Assembly: GCF_900184945.1 (NCBI RefSeq)
Contig: NZ_FXYF01000002.1
Coordinates: 534,221-598,220 of the forward strand
Origin: Antarctobacter aquimaris
GTDB lineage: Bacteria > Pseudomonadota > Alphaproteobacteria > Rhodobacterales > Rhodobacteraceae
DNA length: 64,000 bases
Direction: 5' to 3'
Below, one piece after another: positions 24,978 to 34,712 of this stretch. The position numbers and the translations under genes are program-made. Every line of letters begins with the position of its first letter. The stretch's first letter is position 1. The notes under the pieces were generated by a model. The model was not told the DNA's origin. It saw only the letters and a list, made by a program, of their open reading frames with translations, and did no database searches.

Positions 24978-25758
24978 GTCGCCACTCCGCCCAGGGGCTG
25001 TCGGAAGTCTGCGGCCGGTAGCGCCGGTCATAGTCCGCCGCATACAGCCGGCTTTCCTCGAAATCGCCCTCGCCCAGCGCGGGGCCGACGAGGATCAGCG
25101 CGGTGCGCTGGATGTCGTCGGTCACGGCAGCGGTCAGATCGCCTAGCGTACAGCGGATGACGGCCTGGTCCGGCCAGCTGGCGCGGTAGACCACCGCCAC
25201 CGGACAGCCGGGGCCATAGTGCGGCAGCAGCTCCGCCTGCACCTTGCCCAACTGGCCGATCGACAGGTGCAGCGCCAGCGTCGCGCCGGTGGCGGCAAAG
25301 TTCGACAGGCTCTCGCGGTCGGGCATGGCCGAGGCACGCCCCTGCGTCCGCGTCAGGACCACCGATTGCGCCAGTTTCGGCACCGTCAGTTCCACCCCCA
25401 GCGCCGCCGCCGCCGCCGCAAAGGACGGCACGCCCGGCGTCACGGTATAGGGGATGCCCAGCGCCCGCAGCCGGCGCAGCTGTTCGCCCATGGCCGACCA
25501 GACCGACAGGTCGCCGGAATGCAGCCGCGCCACGTCCTGCCCCGCCGCGTGCGTCGCGGCCATTTCGGCGACGATGGCATCCAGGTCCAGCGGCGCGGTG
25601 TTGACGATGCGCGCACCTTCGGGGCAATGCGCGAGGATGGCCTCGGGCACCAGAGACCCGGCGTAGAGACAGACCGGACAGGCGGCGATCAGGTCGCGCC
25701 CGCGCAGGGTCAGAAGGTCCGGCGCGCCGGGACCCGCGCCAATGAAATGAACGGTCAT
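24964..25758 (-). CDS. cobM: Precorrin-4 C11-methyltransferase CobM
   Basis: CobM methylates precorrin-4 at C-11. The 264 residues carry [16 protein letters not shown] (5-20), [12 protein letters not shown] and [15 protein letters not shown], the typical CobM/CbiF pattern, and a C-terminal [13 protein letters not shown] tail. It overlaps cobE by four bases and cobB by 14, so the chain is translated as a coupled series. Confidence 0.93.
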   Translation of the reverse strand: MTVHFIGAGPGAPDLLTLRGRDLIAACPVCLYAGSLVPEAILAHCPEGARIVNTAPLDLDAIVAEMAATHAAGQDVARLHSGDLSVWSAMGEQLRRLRALGIPYTVTPGVPSFAAAAAALGVELTVPKLAQSVVLTRTQGRASAMPDRESLSNFAATGATLALHLSIGQLGKVQAELLPHYGPGCPVAVVYRASWPDQAVIRCTLGDLTAAVTDDIQRTALILVGPALGEGDFEESRLYAADYDRRYRPQTSDSPWAEWRHGDD

Positions 25759-26138
25759 GGGCCTTCTCCTTCGGCCAATGCACAGGTGGCCATGCGGTCA
25801 TCCGAGATGACGCGCGGTGCGATCAGGCGCGCGCCCTTGCCTGCCGCTGCCAGGGCAGAAGCCTCCGCCACGCTGCCGGTATTGCGGGCCACCGCGCTGG
25901 CCTCGGACTGCGTTTGCGTGACCTGCACCGCCAATGCTAATTTGTCGATACAGACCACCGGCAGTCCCAAGCCCTCGGAAAACGCCCGAAAGGCAGGGGT
26001 TTGCGCCTTGTCCGCCGCCGTTGCAAGTGCCTGCACCGCATGGCCCTGCCGCGCCTTTGACAGCGCGTCGACCAGGCTGGCCACCTCTACGGCACCTCGG
26101 AACCCGAACCCCGCCACGATCACAGCGTCACGCTCCAT
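25755..26138 (-). CDS. cobE: CobE, small cobalamin biosynthesis protein
   Basis: The 127-residue protein matches the CobE/CbiG C-terminal domain family ([19 protein letters not shown] at the N-terminus, [13 protein letters not shown] near 90). Its enzymatic role in the aerobic pathway is not firmly known; the equivalent domain of anaerobic CbiG opens a lactone ring and loses acetaldehyde. It overlaps cobL by 19 bases and cobM by four, the normal position for cobE in Rhodobacterales. Confidence 0.85.
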   Translation of the reverse strand: MERDAVIVAGFGFRGAVEVASLVDALSKARQGHAVQALATAADKAQTPAFRAFSEGLGLPVVCIDKLALAVQVTQTQSEASAVARNTGSVAEASALAAAGKGARLIAPRVISDDRMATCALAEGEGP

Positions 26139-27319
26139 TGCACCACCGGATAGCTTGCTTTCCAGGCCCGGCGCGGGCCCAGCGGCGCGGCCTCACTCAG
26201 CTCGATCCGCAGCAGCGCGCCGCCACGCGCCGCCTGCGCCTGGATCAGCAGCGCCTCGGACGCCAGCGTGACAGCATTGGCGACCAGGCGCGTGCCCGGC
26301 GGAAGCGATGCAAAGAGATGATCCAGCAGCGCGGCGCTCAGCCCCCCACCGACAAAGACCGCCTGCGGCAGGGGCAATCCAGCCAGCGCGTCGGGGGCCT
26401 TGCCTTCGACCACCTGCAAGCGGTCCACCCCCAGCGCCGCGGCATTGGTGCGGATCAGCGCGATGCGGTCGGCGCGCGGTTCGATGGTCACCGCCTCGGT
26501 CGTCGGATGCGACAACAGCCATTCGATGCCGACGCTGCCGGAACCCCCGCCAATGTCCCACAGCCGCTCCCCCGGACGTGGTGCCAGTGCCGAAAGGGTC
26601 AGCGCACGCACCGGGCGTTTCGTCATCACCCCGTCACTGGCAAAGACCCCATCGTCCAGGCCAGCCGTACAGGGGAGTACGGCCCCCTCGCCCGCCACCT
26701 CGATGGCGACGCAGACCGGATGGCCAAAGCCGCCTGTCACCGCGTCGGCGCGGGTGGCGGTGATGCGCTCACGCGGGCCGCCCAGCGCCTCCATCACCGT
26801 CAGCGCGGAGGCGCCAAAGCCGAGGCCAGTCAGGCAAGCCCCCAGGTCGGCCACCGCCTCGCCGTCGCGCAGCGTCACGATCAGCCGCGCGCCGGGCGCA
26901 AGGTGGGGCCGCAGCCGCGACAGCGGCGCGGCGTGATGACCCAGGCACAACACCCGCTCCAGCGGCCAGCCCATATGCGCGACGGCCAGAGAGAACACCG
27001 AAACCCCCGGCAAGGCCCGCCAGGCGTCCCGCGGGTAGCGCCGGGCAATCACGCTGCCCGCGCCGAACCAGAAGGGATCGCCGGAGGCCAGAACCACGAC
27101 CCGCCGCCCGGCAAAGCCGTCCAGCAGCGCCAGCCCCTCGGCAAAGGGCACCGGCCACGCCACGCGCTGCCCCGGCAGGTCGGGCAACAGCGCCAGGTGC
27201 CGGGGCGGGCCCATGACGATCTCGGCCGCCTTCAGCGCCGCACGGCTTGCATCTGACAGCCCCGCGTGACCATCTTCGCCCAGACCGACGATCGTCAGCC
27301 AGGGAGCGCTACCGCCCAT
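26120..27319 (-). CDS. cobL: Precorrin-6Y C5,15-methyltransferase (decarboxylating) CobL
   Basis: CobL is a two-domain enzyme: an N-terminal tetrapyrrole methyltransferase (about 1-200, VGLGEDGHAGL, LASGDPFWFG) and a C-terminal class I SAM methyltransferase of the CbiT type (about 210-399, DIGGGSGSVGIEW). Together they methylate C-5 and C-15 and remove the C-12 acetate carboxyl. Length is normal at 399 residues. ATG at 27319 shares CATG (27317-27320) with the ATG of cobK on the other strand, so there is no intergenic promoter for either gene. Confidence 0.92.
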   Translation of the reverse strand: MGGSAPWLTIVGLGEDGHAGLSDASRAALKAAEIVMGPPRHLALLPDLPGQRVAWPVPFAEGLALLDGFAGRRVVVLASGDPFWFGAGSVIARRYPRDAWRALPGVSVFSLAVAHMGWPLERVLCLGHHAAPLSRLRPHLAPGARLIVTLRDGEAVADLGACLTGLGFGASALTVMEALGGPRERITATRADAVTGGFGHPVCVAIEVAGEGAVLPCTAGLDDGVFASDGVMTKRPVRALTLSALAPRPGERLWDIGGGSGSVGIEWLLSHPTTEAVTIEPRADRIALIRTNAAALGVDRLQVVEGKAPDALAGLPLPQAVFVGGGLSAALLDHLFASLPPGTRLVANAVTLASEALLIQAQAARGGALLRIELSEAAPLGPRRAWKASYPVVQWSVTL

Positions 27320-28073
27320 GACCCCGAACCTCCTGATCCTGGGCGGCACCACCGAAGCCACCGCGCTGGCGCAACGCGCCGCCGAGGCCGGTCTGCACGG
27401 CACCGTGTCCTTTGCCGGGCGGGTCGAGCGGCCGCGCCGCCAACCCCTGCCGCAGCGCATCGGCGGCTTTGGCGGGGTGGCGGGGCTGGTCGACTACCTG
27501 CGCGCCCACAAGATCACGCACCTGGTGGACGCCACGCATCCCTTTGCCGCGCAGATGAGCCGTAATGCCGTGTACGCCGCGCAGGAGGCCGGCATCCCGA
27601 TGGTCGCCCTGACCCGTCCCGCCTGGACGGCACAGCCCGGCGACCGCTGGACTCACGTCCCCGACATCGCCGGCGCCGTGCGGGCGCTGAACCGTCCCGC
27701 CACCCGCGTCCTGCTGGCCGTTGGCCGGATGCACCTGGCCGAGTTCGCGCCGAACCCGCAGCATTTCTACCTGTTGCGCCTGGTCGATCCGCCGCAGGAA
27801 CCGCCGCCCTTTGACGAATACCACGTCATCGTGGACCGCGGCCCGTTCACGGCCGAAGCCGACCGCGCGCTGATGCAGGCGCATGACATCCGCCTCGTGG
27901 TGTCCAAGAACGCCGGCGGCTCCGGCGCCTCGGCCAAGCTGGCGGCGGCGCGCGCCCTGGACCTGCCCGTCCTGATGATCGACCGGCCCGCCCTGCCCGC
28001 GCGGCACGAGCTGGCCACGCCGCAAGAAGTGCTGGACTGGATCGCTCATGCCGGGACCGACCTCGGGGTATAG
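27318..28073 (+). CDS. cobK: Precorrin-6A reductase CobK
   Basis: CobK reduces precorrin-6A to dihydroprecorrin-6 with NADPH. The 251-residue protein begins LLILGGTTEATALA (5-18) and has the VDATHPFAAQMS motif near 70 and SKNAGGSGASAKL near 194, which are diagnostic. It is the only plus-strand gene in a 14-kb minus-strand cobalamin run: it overlaps the start of cobL by two bases and the end of cobJ by 28 bases. How it is transcribed is unclear; any promoter must lie within cobL. Confidence 0.92.
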   Translation: MTPNLLILGGTTEATALAQRAAEAGLHGTVSFAGRVERPRRQPLPQRIGGFGGVAGLVDYLRAHKITHLVDATHPFAAQMSRNAVYAAQEAGIPMVALTRPAWTAQPGDRWTHVPDIAGAVRALNRPATRVLLAVGRMHLAEFAPNPQHFYLLRLVDPPQEPPPFDEYHVIVDRGPFTAEADRALMQAHDIRLVVSKNAGGSGASAKLAAARALDLPVLMIDRPALPARHELATPQEVLDWIAHAGTDLGV

Positions 28074-28798
28074 ACCCAAGGCGCGCCCTCGCGCGGGATC
28101 ACCCGGGTGAGCGAGGAGCCGACAAGGACAACCGTGCGCATGTCGGCCATCTCGGGCGTCGCCTCGGACAGCGGCACGACGCGCAGCGCCTCTTCGGCGG
28201 TCGACACGGCGCGGGCAAAGATCATGACGCGCTCTGGCTCGCACACCGCGCGCAACACGTCGAGCGCGCGGCCAAACCCCTCGGGGCGCGAGGCGGAGCG
28301 CGGGTTGTAGAAGGCCATGGCGAAATCCGCCTCGGCCGCGAGGCGCAGGCGTTTCTCGATCAGCTCCCAGGGCTTGAGATTGTCGCTGAGGTTGATCGCG
28401 CAGAAATCATGGCCCAGCGGCGCACCGGCCCGGGCGGCGGCCGCCAGCATCGCGGTGATGCCAGGCAGCACGCGGATGTCCAGCGCGCGCCAGGCCACGG
28501 GCCCCGCCTCGACCGCTTCGAACACCGCCGAGGCCATGGCAAAGACCCCCGGATCACCGGAGGAGACGACGACAACGCGCCGTCCTTCGCCCGCCATCTC
28601 CAGCGCGTGGCGCGCGCGGTCCAGCTCTACCCGGTTGTCGCTTTCATGCAGGGTCAGACCGGGGCGCGGCGCGATGCGGCGGACATAAGGAATGTAGCCG
28701 ACGATATCGGTCGCCTCAGACAGCGCGGCCGTCACCTCGGGCGTGACCAGGGCGCTGTCGCCCGGCCCCAGCCCGGCAATGACGACCCAGCCGCTCAT
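28046..28798 (-). CDS. cobJ: Precorrin-3B C17-methyltransferase CobJ
   Basis: CobJ methylates precorrin-3B at C-17 and contracts the ring to give precorrin-4. The 250 residues contain VIAGLGPGDSALVTPEV (6-22), VGYIPYVRRI, SSGDPGVFAMASAVFE and YNPRSASRPEGF, matching CobJ/CbiH. It overlaps cobI by four bases upstream and the convergent cobK by 28 bases at its end. Confidence 0.93.
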   Translation of the reverse strand: MSGWVVIAGLGPGDSALVTPEVTAALSEATDIVGYIPYVRRIAPRPGLTLHESDNRVELDRARHALEMAGEGRRVVVVSSGDPGVFAMASAVFEAVEAGPVAWRALDIRVLPGITAMLAAAARAGAPLGHDFCAINLSDNLKPWELIEKRLRLAAEADFAMAFYNPRSASRPEGFGRALDVLRAVCEPERVMIFARAVSTAEEALRVVPLSEATPEMADMRTVVLVGSSLTRVIPREGAPWVYTPRSVPA

Positions 28799-29526
28799 GG
28801 CCGCCGCCCCTGCCCGTGCACGACCACGATGGAGAAATAGGGCGACACCCGGTCATCCGCCTGTGCCAGCGGCAGCACCGCCTGCCGGTCCATGCTGGCG
28901 TACTCCACCAGCCAGGCGCGGTCCAGCTTGCCCGCCGCTGCCAGTGCCGCGCGCACCTTGGGGACATTGCGGCCCAGCTTCATCACCACCAGCGCATCCG
29001 CCTCGCGCATGTGGCGGGTCAGCTCGGCCTCGGGCAGCGTGCCCATCAGCACGGTCAGCACGTCGTCGCCCCAGGTCACCGGCTCTGACGTCGCGGTCCA
29101 GGCCGCCGACATGCCGGTGATCGCGGGCACCACCTGCACCGGCACGTCATGCCGTAACCGCGTGTACAGGTGCATGAAGGAACCGTAGAAGAACGGGTCG
29201 CCCTCGCACAGCACCACCACGTCCTCACCGGCGGCGCAGAGCGCGCGGATGTGGGCGCAGCAGTCCTCGTAGAACTCCGACAGGATCGAGTTGTAACGTG
29301 GATCGCTGAGTGGAATCTCCGTCGTGACCGGGTATTCCATCGCGAATTCGGTCGCATCCTTACGCAGCATCCCGTTGACGATGCTGCGCGCCTGCCCGGC
29401 CCGCCCGGCCTTGCGGAAAAACGCGATGTGCCGGCCACCGCGCACCAGCCGGTCGGCACGGACGCTCATCAAGTCGGGGTCGCCCGGGCCAAGGCCGACG
29501 CCGTAGACGGTGCCTTGCAGGGTCAT
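28795..29526 (-). CDS. cobI: Precorrin-2 C20-methyltransferase CobI
   Basis: CobI adds the C-20 methyl group to precorrin-2. The 243-residue protein has VYGVGLGPGDPDLMSVRA (7-24), the CEGDPFFYGSFMHLYTRL core and VPAITGMSAAW. ATG at 29526 overlaps the end of cobH by four bases; the longer open frame upstream is only a shadow inside cobH. Confidence 0.93.
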   Translation of the reverse strand: MTLQGTVYGVGLGPGDPDLMSVRADRLVRGGRHIAFFRKAGRAGQARSIVNGMLRKDATEFAMEYPVTTEIPLSDPRYNSILSEFYEDCCAHIRALCAAGEDVVVLCEGDPFFYGSFMHLYTRLRHDVPVQVVPAITGMSAAWTATSEPVTWGDDVLTVLMGTLPEAELTRHMREADALVVMKLGRNVPKVRAALAAAGKLDRAWLVEYASMDRQAVLPLAQADDRVSPYFSIVVVHGQGRRP

Positions 29527-30152
29527 TCGGCGCGGCTCGCGATGGCGTTGATGGCGGCGACGGTGATGGCGGAGCCGCCCAGCCGTCCGCGCACGATCAG
29601 CGCGGGCACCGGCAGCGCCTGCCACAGCGCGTCCTTGGATTCCGCCGCGCCGACAAAGCCCACCGGACAGCCGATGATCGCCGCCGGCCGCGGGCAGTCG
29701 GGGTCTTCGAGCATTTCGAGCAGGTGGAACAGCGCGGTCGGCGCGTTGCCGATGGCCACCAGAGCGCCGGCCAGGCGCGGTCGCCACAGCTCCAGCGCAG
29801 CGGCCGACCGGGTGGTGCCGAGGCGTTGAGCCAGCGCCGGAACCTCCGGATCGCGCAGCGTGCAGATCACGTCGTTGCCGGCGGGCAGGCGTTTGCGCGT
29901 CACCCCTTCGGACACCATGAAGGCATCGCAGAAGATCGGCGCGCCCGCCTCCAGCGCGGCCCGCGCGGCGGCGACCATCCCCGGAGAGACGGAGACATCG
30001 CGCTCCAGCCCGACCAGCCCGGCGGCATGGATCATGCGGACGACGACCTGTTCCTCGTCCGCGGCGAAACGGTCAAGGTCGGCCTCGGCCCGGATGGTGG
30101 CAAAGCTTTCCTTGTAGATCGCCGCGCCGTCTTTTTCATAGGTGTAGGGCAT
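29523..30152 (-). CDS. cobH: Precorrin-8X methylmutase CobH
   Basis: CobH moves the C-11 methyl to C-12, forming hydrogenobyrinic acid. The catalytic histidine is His-42 in VRMIHAAG, and the later blocks FCDAFMVSEGVTRKRLP and IGCPVGFVGAAESK are typical. Length (209) is normal. It lies three bases after cobG and overlaps cobI by four. Confidence 0.94.
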   Translation of the reverse strand: MPYTYEKDGAAIYKESFATIRAEADLDRFAADEEQVVVRMIHAAGLVGLERDVSVSPGMVAAARAALEAGAPIFCDAFMVSEGVTRKRLPAGNDVICTLRDPEVPALAQRLGTTRSAAALELWRPRLAGALVAIGNAPTALFHLLEMLEDPDCPRPAAIIGCPVGFVGAAESKDALWQALPVPALIVRGRLGGSAITVAAINAIASRAE

Positions 30153-30155
30153 GTG

Positions 30156-31310
30156 TCAGGGTCTGAAACTGTCGTTGAGGTCCATGGGCGGCAGGCCGCG
30201 GCGCAGGGGGTCATCCCACGGGGTCCCGCCGGTGACAAGGTCGAATGCACCCGCCCGCCCGACAAGCGTGAGGTCGGCCGCGCGCGGAAAGGCGCAGCCC
30301 TTGGCGCAGCCCGAGACATGCCAGCGCGCGGCCTCGGGCACCTGCGGCGCGAGACGGCGCGCCACGTCGCGCGTCGTGACGCTGGCCTGCGGACAGCCCG
30401 GCGCGCCGGTGCAGGCCTCGATCCGCAGGATCGGGTCGGCGGGGTCGAGGATCAGGTCGGGGTGGGCCGGGATATCTGGGACGTCCGGCACGAAGAGCAT
30501 CCGGAAGGGCGTGACACGCAGGGTCCGGTCCTGCGCCGCGAGGTGACGCAGCGCATCGGCGGTGAACTGGCCAAAGGCGGCGGCGACACAGAGCCCGCTT
30601 ACGGTCGGCCCCGGCTGCGGGTCCGGCGCGGCGGGTGCGGGCGGCCCATCGCCACGCAGCGCCTGCGGCAGCGCGGCGCCAGAGGCCAGGTGTCGCGCCA
30701 TGCGCCCGCGCCCATCCGCGCCGACGCCGCCGCTGTCGAGGAACCAGCGGCAGAGGCCCAAGGCCGCGTCCGTCGCCGTATCGGGTGTTACGGCAAGCCC
30801 AGCGGCACAGCCATCGGCGCGCAGGATCAGGCCGGTCGCGCCCGCCTCGATCCGGATGTCGCCGCTGATCCCGGCCAGCCGTCGCAGGCACGGCCCCGGG
30901 TCGATGACAAATCCGAACTTGCCCGGCAATCGCGCGAAAACCTCTGATGCCAGCGCGTCGAACAGCGCCCGCGCCCAGCCCTCCGCCATGTGACCCTCCG
31001 GCAGGAACGGGTCGAGCACGAGGTTGCGCCGCGCCTCGGTCTCGGCGCTGCCCGGCAGCAGGCCCAGAGCGTCCAGCCCGGCGATCACCTTGGGGAAGTT
31101 GTCCTCCGAAACCCCGCGCAGTTGCAGGTTGGCGCGCGCCGTGACCTCGATCCCGCCGCTGCCGTACCGCTCTGCCAGGTCGGCCAGTCCCAAAGCCTGC
31201 GCCGCGCTGATCCGCCCCAGCATGGGCCGCACGCGCACCACCAGCCCGTCGCCCGACATCATCGGCCGCCAGGCGCCGGGGCACCAGCCCCTGACCTCGG
31301 GCGCGCTCAT
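30156..31310 (-). CDS. cobG: Precorrin-3B synthase CobG
   Basis: CobG is the oxygen-dependent iron-sulfur enzyme that hydroxylates precorrin-3A at C-20 and forms the gamma-lactone, the step that commits to the aerobic route. The 384-residue protein has the nitrite/sulfite-reductase-like layout and a cysteine set for a 4Fe-4S centre: CTGAPGC (near 310) and CAKGC (near 350). All four cysteines are present, so it looks active. Its presence makes a CobZ-type substitute unnecessary. ATG at 31310 overlaps the cobN stop by four bases. Confidence 0.9.
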   Translation of the reverse strand: MSAPEVRGWCPGAWRPMMSGDGLVVRVRPMLGRISAAQALGLADLAERYGSGGIEVTARANLQLRGVSEDNFPKVIAGLDALGLLPGSAETEARRNLVLDPFLPEGHMAEGWARALFDALASEVFARLPGKFGFVIDPGPCLRRLAGISGDIRIEAGATGLILRADGCAAGLAVTPDTATDAALGLCRWFLDSGGVGADGRGRMARHLASGAALPQALRGDGPPAPAAPDPQPGPTVSGLCVAAAFGQFTADALRHLAAQDRTLRVTPFRMLFVPDVPDIPAHPDLILDPADPILRIEACTGAPGCPQASVTTRDVARRLAPQVPEAARWHVSGCAKGCAFPRAADLTLVGRAGAFDLVTGGTPWDDPLRRGLPPMDLNDSFRP

Positions 31311-34300
31311 TGCGCCGCCTCCAGCGCCGCGCGGATCGAGTTGCGCCGCGTCTGCCAAAGGCCCGCGTCATGCAGCGCGGCAAAGCGGGCGCGCATCGCC
31401 TCCAGCGCCTCGGGGTTGGCCTTCTCCAGGAACGCGGTCACGCCCGGATCGCCCAGCGTGGCGTCGTAGTAGAGGTCGAACAGGTGCCCCGGCACCACGT
31501 CGGCCAGCTGCGCAAAGGCTGCAAGGTTTTCCAAGGTCGCGGCAATCTCGGCCCCGCCACGAAAGCCGTGCCTCCGCATCCCGGCCAGCCACACGGGGTT
31601 GATCGCGCGGGCCTGCACGACGCGGGCGATCTCCTCTGTCAGAGCCCGGGCGCGCGGGCGCAAAGGATCCGTGTTGTCAAGGTGATAGAGCGCGGCCTTG
31701 CCCCCGGTCACCGCTTGGGCTGCCGCAAATCCGGCCTCGTGCGCGGCGTAATCCTCGGCCAGCAGCAGGTCGGTTTCCGGAAGATCCTGAAGGTGGACGA
31801 AACTGTCCGCCGCGCGCACCCGCGCCGCCAGCCCCTCGGGGTCCTGCTGCCCTTCCCCTTCGTCATAGGCCCACGACGACGCCGCGAGCCAGGCCGCGCC
31901 CGCCGCCTGCCGCGCCTCGTCGGAATAGTCGCCGATCTGCGCCCCGATCCCCAGGCCAAAGCTGCCCGGCGCAGGGCCGTAGACGCGCGCGCTCGCCTGC
32001 CCGACGTAGGGGTTCCAGTCTGGCGCCTCGTCCCGCGCGGCCAAGGCCTTGACCGCCTGCCCGAAGAGTTGCGGCAGGGTCGGGAACACGTCGCGGAACA
32101 GGCCCGATACGCGCAGGGTGACGTCAATGCGCGGGCGGTCGAGTTCGGCGATGGGCAGCACCTCGATGCCGCTCACCCGCTCCGAGCCCTTGTCCCAGAC
32201 CGGGCGGACGCCCAACAGGTGCAGCGCCATGGCGAATTCCTCGCCCGCCGTGCGCATGGTGGCCGAACCCCAGAGATCGACCACCACACCGCGCGGCCAG
32301 TCGCCCTCGTCCTGCAAGTGCCGGCGCACCAGTTCCGCCGCCAGCTTGACCCCCTGCGCATGGGCGCTGCGGCTGGGCACGGCGCGCGGATCGGTGGTGT
32401 AGAGGTTGCGGCCGGTGGGCAGCACGTCGTTGCGGCCCCGGTACGGCGAGCCGGAGGGACCAGAGTCGATCCGCCGCCCTTCCAGCGCGTCGAGCAGCGC
32501 GCGCCGTTCGGACGCGATGGAGGGCGCGGTGTCGAAGGCGTCGGTCGCTCCCGGCGCGCCACGGCCCCAGACGTGCAACCCGTCGCCAAACTGGCTTTCC
32601 TTGACGTCGCAGACGAAACGGTCGATCCGGGTGATCGCGTCGGCGGTGGAGGCCCCCGGTTTGATCCCCAGATCCCCTTCGACTCCAACCGCTTGCGCCT
32701 CTCCCCTGATGTCCTGCATGAGGCGGTCACGGCGGCGCGGATCCAGCCCGTCGGCGTTGGAAAACTCGTCCAGCAGCGATTCCAGACGCATCAGCCGCTC
32801 GGGCGCACCGGCCACGCGCAGCGGCGGCGGGACATGGCCCAGGGTGACCGCGCCGATGCGCCGCTTGGCCTGCGCGGCCTCACCCGGATCGTTGACGATG
32901 AAGGGGTAGATCACCGGCAGGCTGCCGGTCAGCGCCTCGGGCCAGCAGGTCTCGGACAGGGCGACCGATTTGCCCGGCAGCCACTCCAGCGTGCCATGCG
33001 CGCCGACGTGGACCAGCGCGTCGGCCTGCCGGTGCAGCCAGAGGTAGAATGCAACATAGGCGTGGCGCGGCACGCGGGCCAGGTCATGATACTCGGTATC
33101 GCGCAGTTTGGGCGAGCCGCGTTCGGGTTGCAGCGCGACCAGGGCCTTGCCGCAGCGGAGCGCGCGGAACTGGAAGGCCCCCTCGATGATGTCCGGATCG
33201 TCCTCGGGCGGGCCCCATGCGACATCAAGATCGTCTCGCAAAACCTTGGGAATGCGCGACAAGGCATCTTTGTAGTCCGCGAGAGACCAGCTCAGACGCG
33301 CGTCCCGCAGCGCCATCCCCGACACCCCGCTCGCGACCGCGTAGCCCGCGCCCGCCAAATCCTGAAGGATCGCCTCGGCAGAGGCCAGCGCATCCAGACC
33401 CACCGCGTGGGCGAGGTTCCAGTCCCGCCCAGGGTAAGTCGACAGCACCAGCGCCACCCGACGCTCGGCCGCCGGCAGCGCGGACAGGTGGTGCCAGCGC
33501 GCCACCCGGTCGGCCACGGCCTCGATCCGCCCCGCGTGGGCGGCGTGAGAGTAGCGCGAGAATTGCAGGTCGACATCGCGCGCGCCCGGCTCCTTGAACG
33601 ACACCACCCCGGCAAACAGCCGCCCGTCGACCTCGGGCAGGACGACGTGCATGGCCAGGTCGGCGGGTGACAGCCCCCGGTCAGCCTCGTCCCAGGCCTG
33701 CCGGGTCGATGTCGCCAGCGCGACCTGGAACACCGGCACGCCGCCCGCGTCCAGCGGCGACACACCGGTCTCGCCGCGCCCGGAAAACGAGGTGGCGCTG
33801 ACGATGGCGACGGGCCGCAGATGCGCCACCTGCCGCGCCAACCAGGCCGCAGCCCCCGGCGCCTTGAGCGAAGGTGCAAACAGTCCCATGACCTCGAAGC
33901 CCCGTGTCCGCAAGGCCGCGCAGAGCGCCTCGACCGGCGCCAGGTCCGCCGCCACGAGATAGGAACGGTAAAACACCACGCAGACCAGAGGCCCGGGCTT
34001 CTTCTGGCCACAAATATCCTCGGGGGGGCGCGCCGCAGGCGCGTGGGGGGCAGACGGCCCCCCTCCCTGACCAGCCGCCAACGCGGCCGGTACCGGACAG
34101 CAAACCCCGTGCTCGGGCAGCCAGCCACCGACCTCGGGCAGCGCCTTGGCGCCGCGCACCGGCCCAGCGTAGAGCCCCGCGGCCAGCGCCAGCTGCGCCA
34201 GCGCCGCCTGCGCGGCCACCGCGCCGCCGGTGTCGCAGAGATGCGCAAGCCGCCGCAGGGTCGACAACGGCAGGGTCGACACCTCGTCGAGACGCGGATC

Positions 34301-34669
34301 GGCACGCCCGTCGGCGGGCAGGATCGCCAGGGCGATCCCCCGCGACCGCGCCAGCGCCGCGACCTGCTGGATGCCATAGGCCCAGTAGGGAATGCCGCCG
34401 ATCAGCCGGATCAGGATGCCCCTGGCACCCTCCAGCGTCTGTTCCACATAGGTATCGACCGAAAGCGGGTGTTTCAGCGCCGCGAGGTTGGCCAGCCGCA
34501 GCGAAGGCATCCGGCCTTCGCGCCCGCCGCCGCGCTGCCAGCCCGCCGCAAAGGCACCCAGGTCGGAATCCGAGAAGGACAGCACCACCAGGTCCGCCGG
34601 GCTCTGCGCCAGGTCGGTGGGCGTCTCGGTCTCTTCGAGGCCGTGGCTTTCGCGAAAGATGACGTGCAT
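31307..34669 (-). CDS. cobN: Aerobic cobaltochelatase large subunit CobN
   Basis: CobN binds hydrogenobyrinic acid a,c-diamide and, with the AAA+ subunits CobS and CobT (absent from this window), inserts Co2+ at the expense of ATP. Diagnostic blocks include [15 protein letters not shown] and [17 protein letters not shown] in the middle, and [16 protein letters not shown] later. Length is 1120 residues, somewhat shorter than many alphaproteobacterial CobN. Residues about 202-224 are encoded by a copy of a dispersed GC-rich repeat (33998-34066) read in frame, just before the conserved VFYRSY segment. It overlaps cobG by four bases and begins 43 bases after cobW. Confidence 0.94.
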   Translation of the reverse strand: MHVIFRESHGLEETETPTDLAQSPADLVVLSFSDSDLGAFAAGWQRGGGREGRMPSLRLANLAALKHPLSVDTYVEQTLEGARGILIRLIGGIPYWAYGIQQVAALARSRGIALAILPADGRADPRLDEVSTLPLSTLRRLAHLCDTGGAVAAQAALAQLALAAGLYAGPVRGAKALPEVGGWLPEHGVCCPVPAALAAGQGGGPSAPHAPAARPPEDICGQKKPGPLVCVVFYRSYLVAADLAPVEALCAALRTRGFEVMGLFAPSLKAPGAAAWLARQVAHLRPVAIVSATSFSGRGETGVSPLDAGGVPVFQVALATSTRQAWDEADRGLSPADLAMHVVLPEVDGRLFAGVVSFKEPGARDVDLQFSRYSHAAHAGRIEAVADRVARWHHLSALPAAERRVALVLSTYPGRDWNLAHAVGLDALASAEAILQDLAGAGYAVASGVSGMALRDARLSWSLADYKDALSRIPKVLRDDLDVAWGPPEDDPDIIEGAFQFRALRCGKALVALQPERGSPKLRDTEYHDLARVPRHAYVAFYLWLHRQADALVHVGAHGTLEWLPGKSVALSETCWPEALTGSLPVIYPFIVNDPGEAAQAKRRIGAVTLGHVPPPLRVAGAPERLMRLESLLDEFSNADGLDPRRRDRLMQDIRGEAQAVGVEGDLGIKPGASTADAITRIDRFVCDVKESQFGDGLHVWGRGAPGATDAFDTAPSIASERRALLDALEGRRIDSGPSGSPYRGRNDVLPTGRNLYTTDPRAVPSRSAHAQGVKLAAELVRRHLQDEGDWPRGVVVDLWGSATMRTAGEEFAMALHLLGVRPVWDKGSERVSGIEVLPIAELDRPRIDVTLRVSGLFRDVFPTLPQLFGQAVKALAARDEAPDWNPYVGQASARVYGPAPGSFGLGIGAQIGDYSDEARQAAGAAWLAASSWAYDEGEGQQDPEGLAARVRAADSFVHLQDLPETDLLLAEDYAAHEAGFAAAQAVTGGKAALYHLDNTDPLRPRARALTEEIARVVQARAINPVWLAGMRRHGFRGGAEIAATLENLAAFAQLADVVPGHLFDLYYDATLGDPGVTAFLEKANPEALEAMRARFAALHDAGLWQTRRNSIRAALEAAQ
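33998..34066. repeat. Dispersed GC-rich repeat, copy inside cobN
   Basis: Starting CTTCTTCTGGCCACAAATAT and ending GGGGGGCAGACGGCCCCCC, with an internal GCGCGCCGCAGGCGCGT hairpin, this matches the elements at 52124-52185 and 54124-54178. It is translated as part of cobN on the other strand without breaking the frame, adding roughly 23 Pro/Ala/Gly-rich residues. Confidence 0.7.
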
Positions 34670-34685
34670 GGCCGCTCCCGGCGTC

Positions 34686-34704
34686 GGTGGGGTGAAACCC
34701 CACC
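34686..34704. repeat. Short palindrome between cobW and cobN
   Basis: GGTGGGG (34686-34692) and CCCCACC (34698-34704) form a perfect seven-pair stem with a five-base loop in the 43-base gap between the cobW stop and the cobN start. The surrounding GTAGGGTGGGGTTTCACCCC-type sequence (minus strand) looks like a dispersed repeat of this bacterial group; it might also modulate expression between the two genes. Confidence 0.5.
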
Positions 34705-34712
34705 CTACACCT

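Noticed and set aside
31310..33670. Long plus-strand open frame opposite cobN
   Set aside because: It mirrors cobN, has the amino acid bias of antisense GC-rich frames and no recognisable domain.
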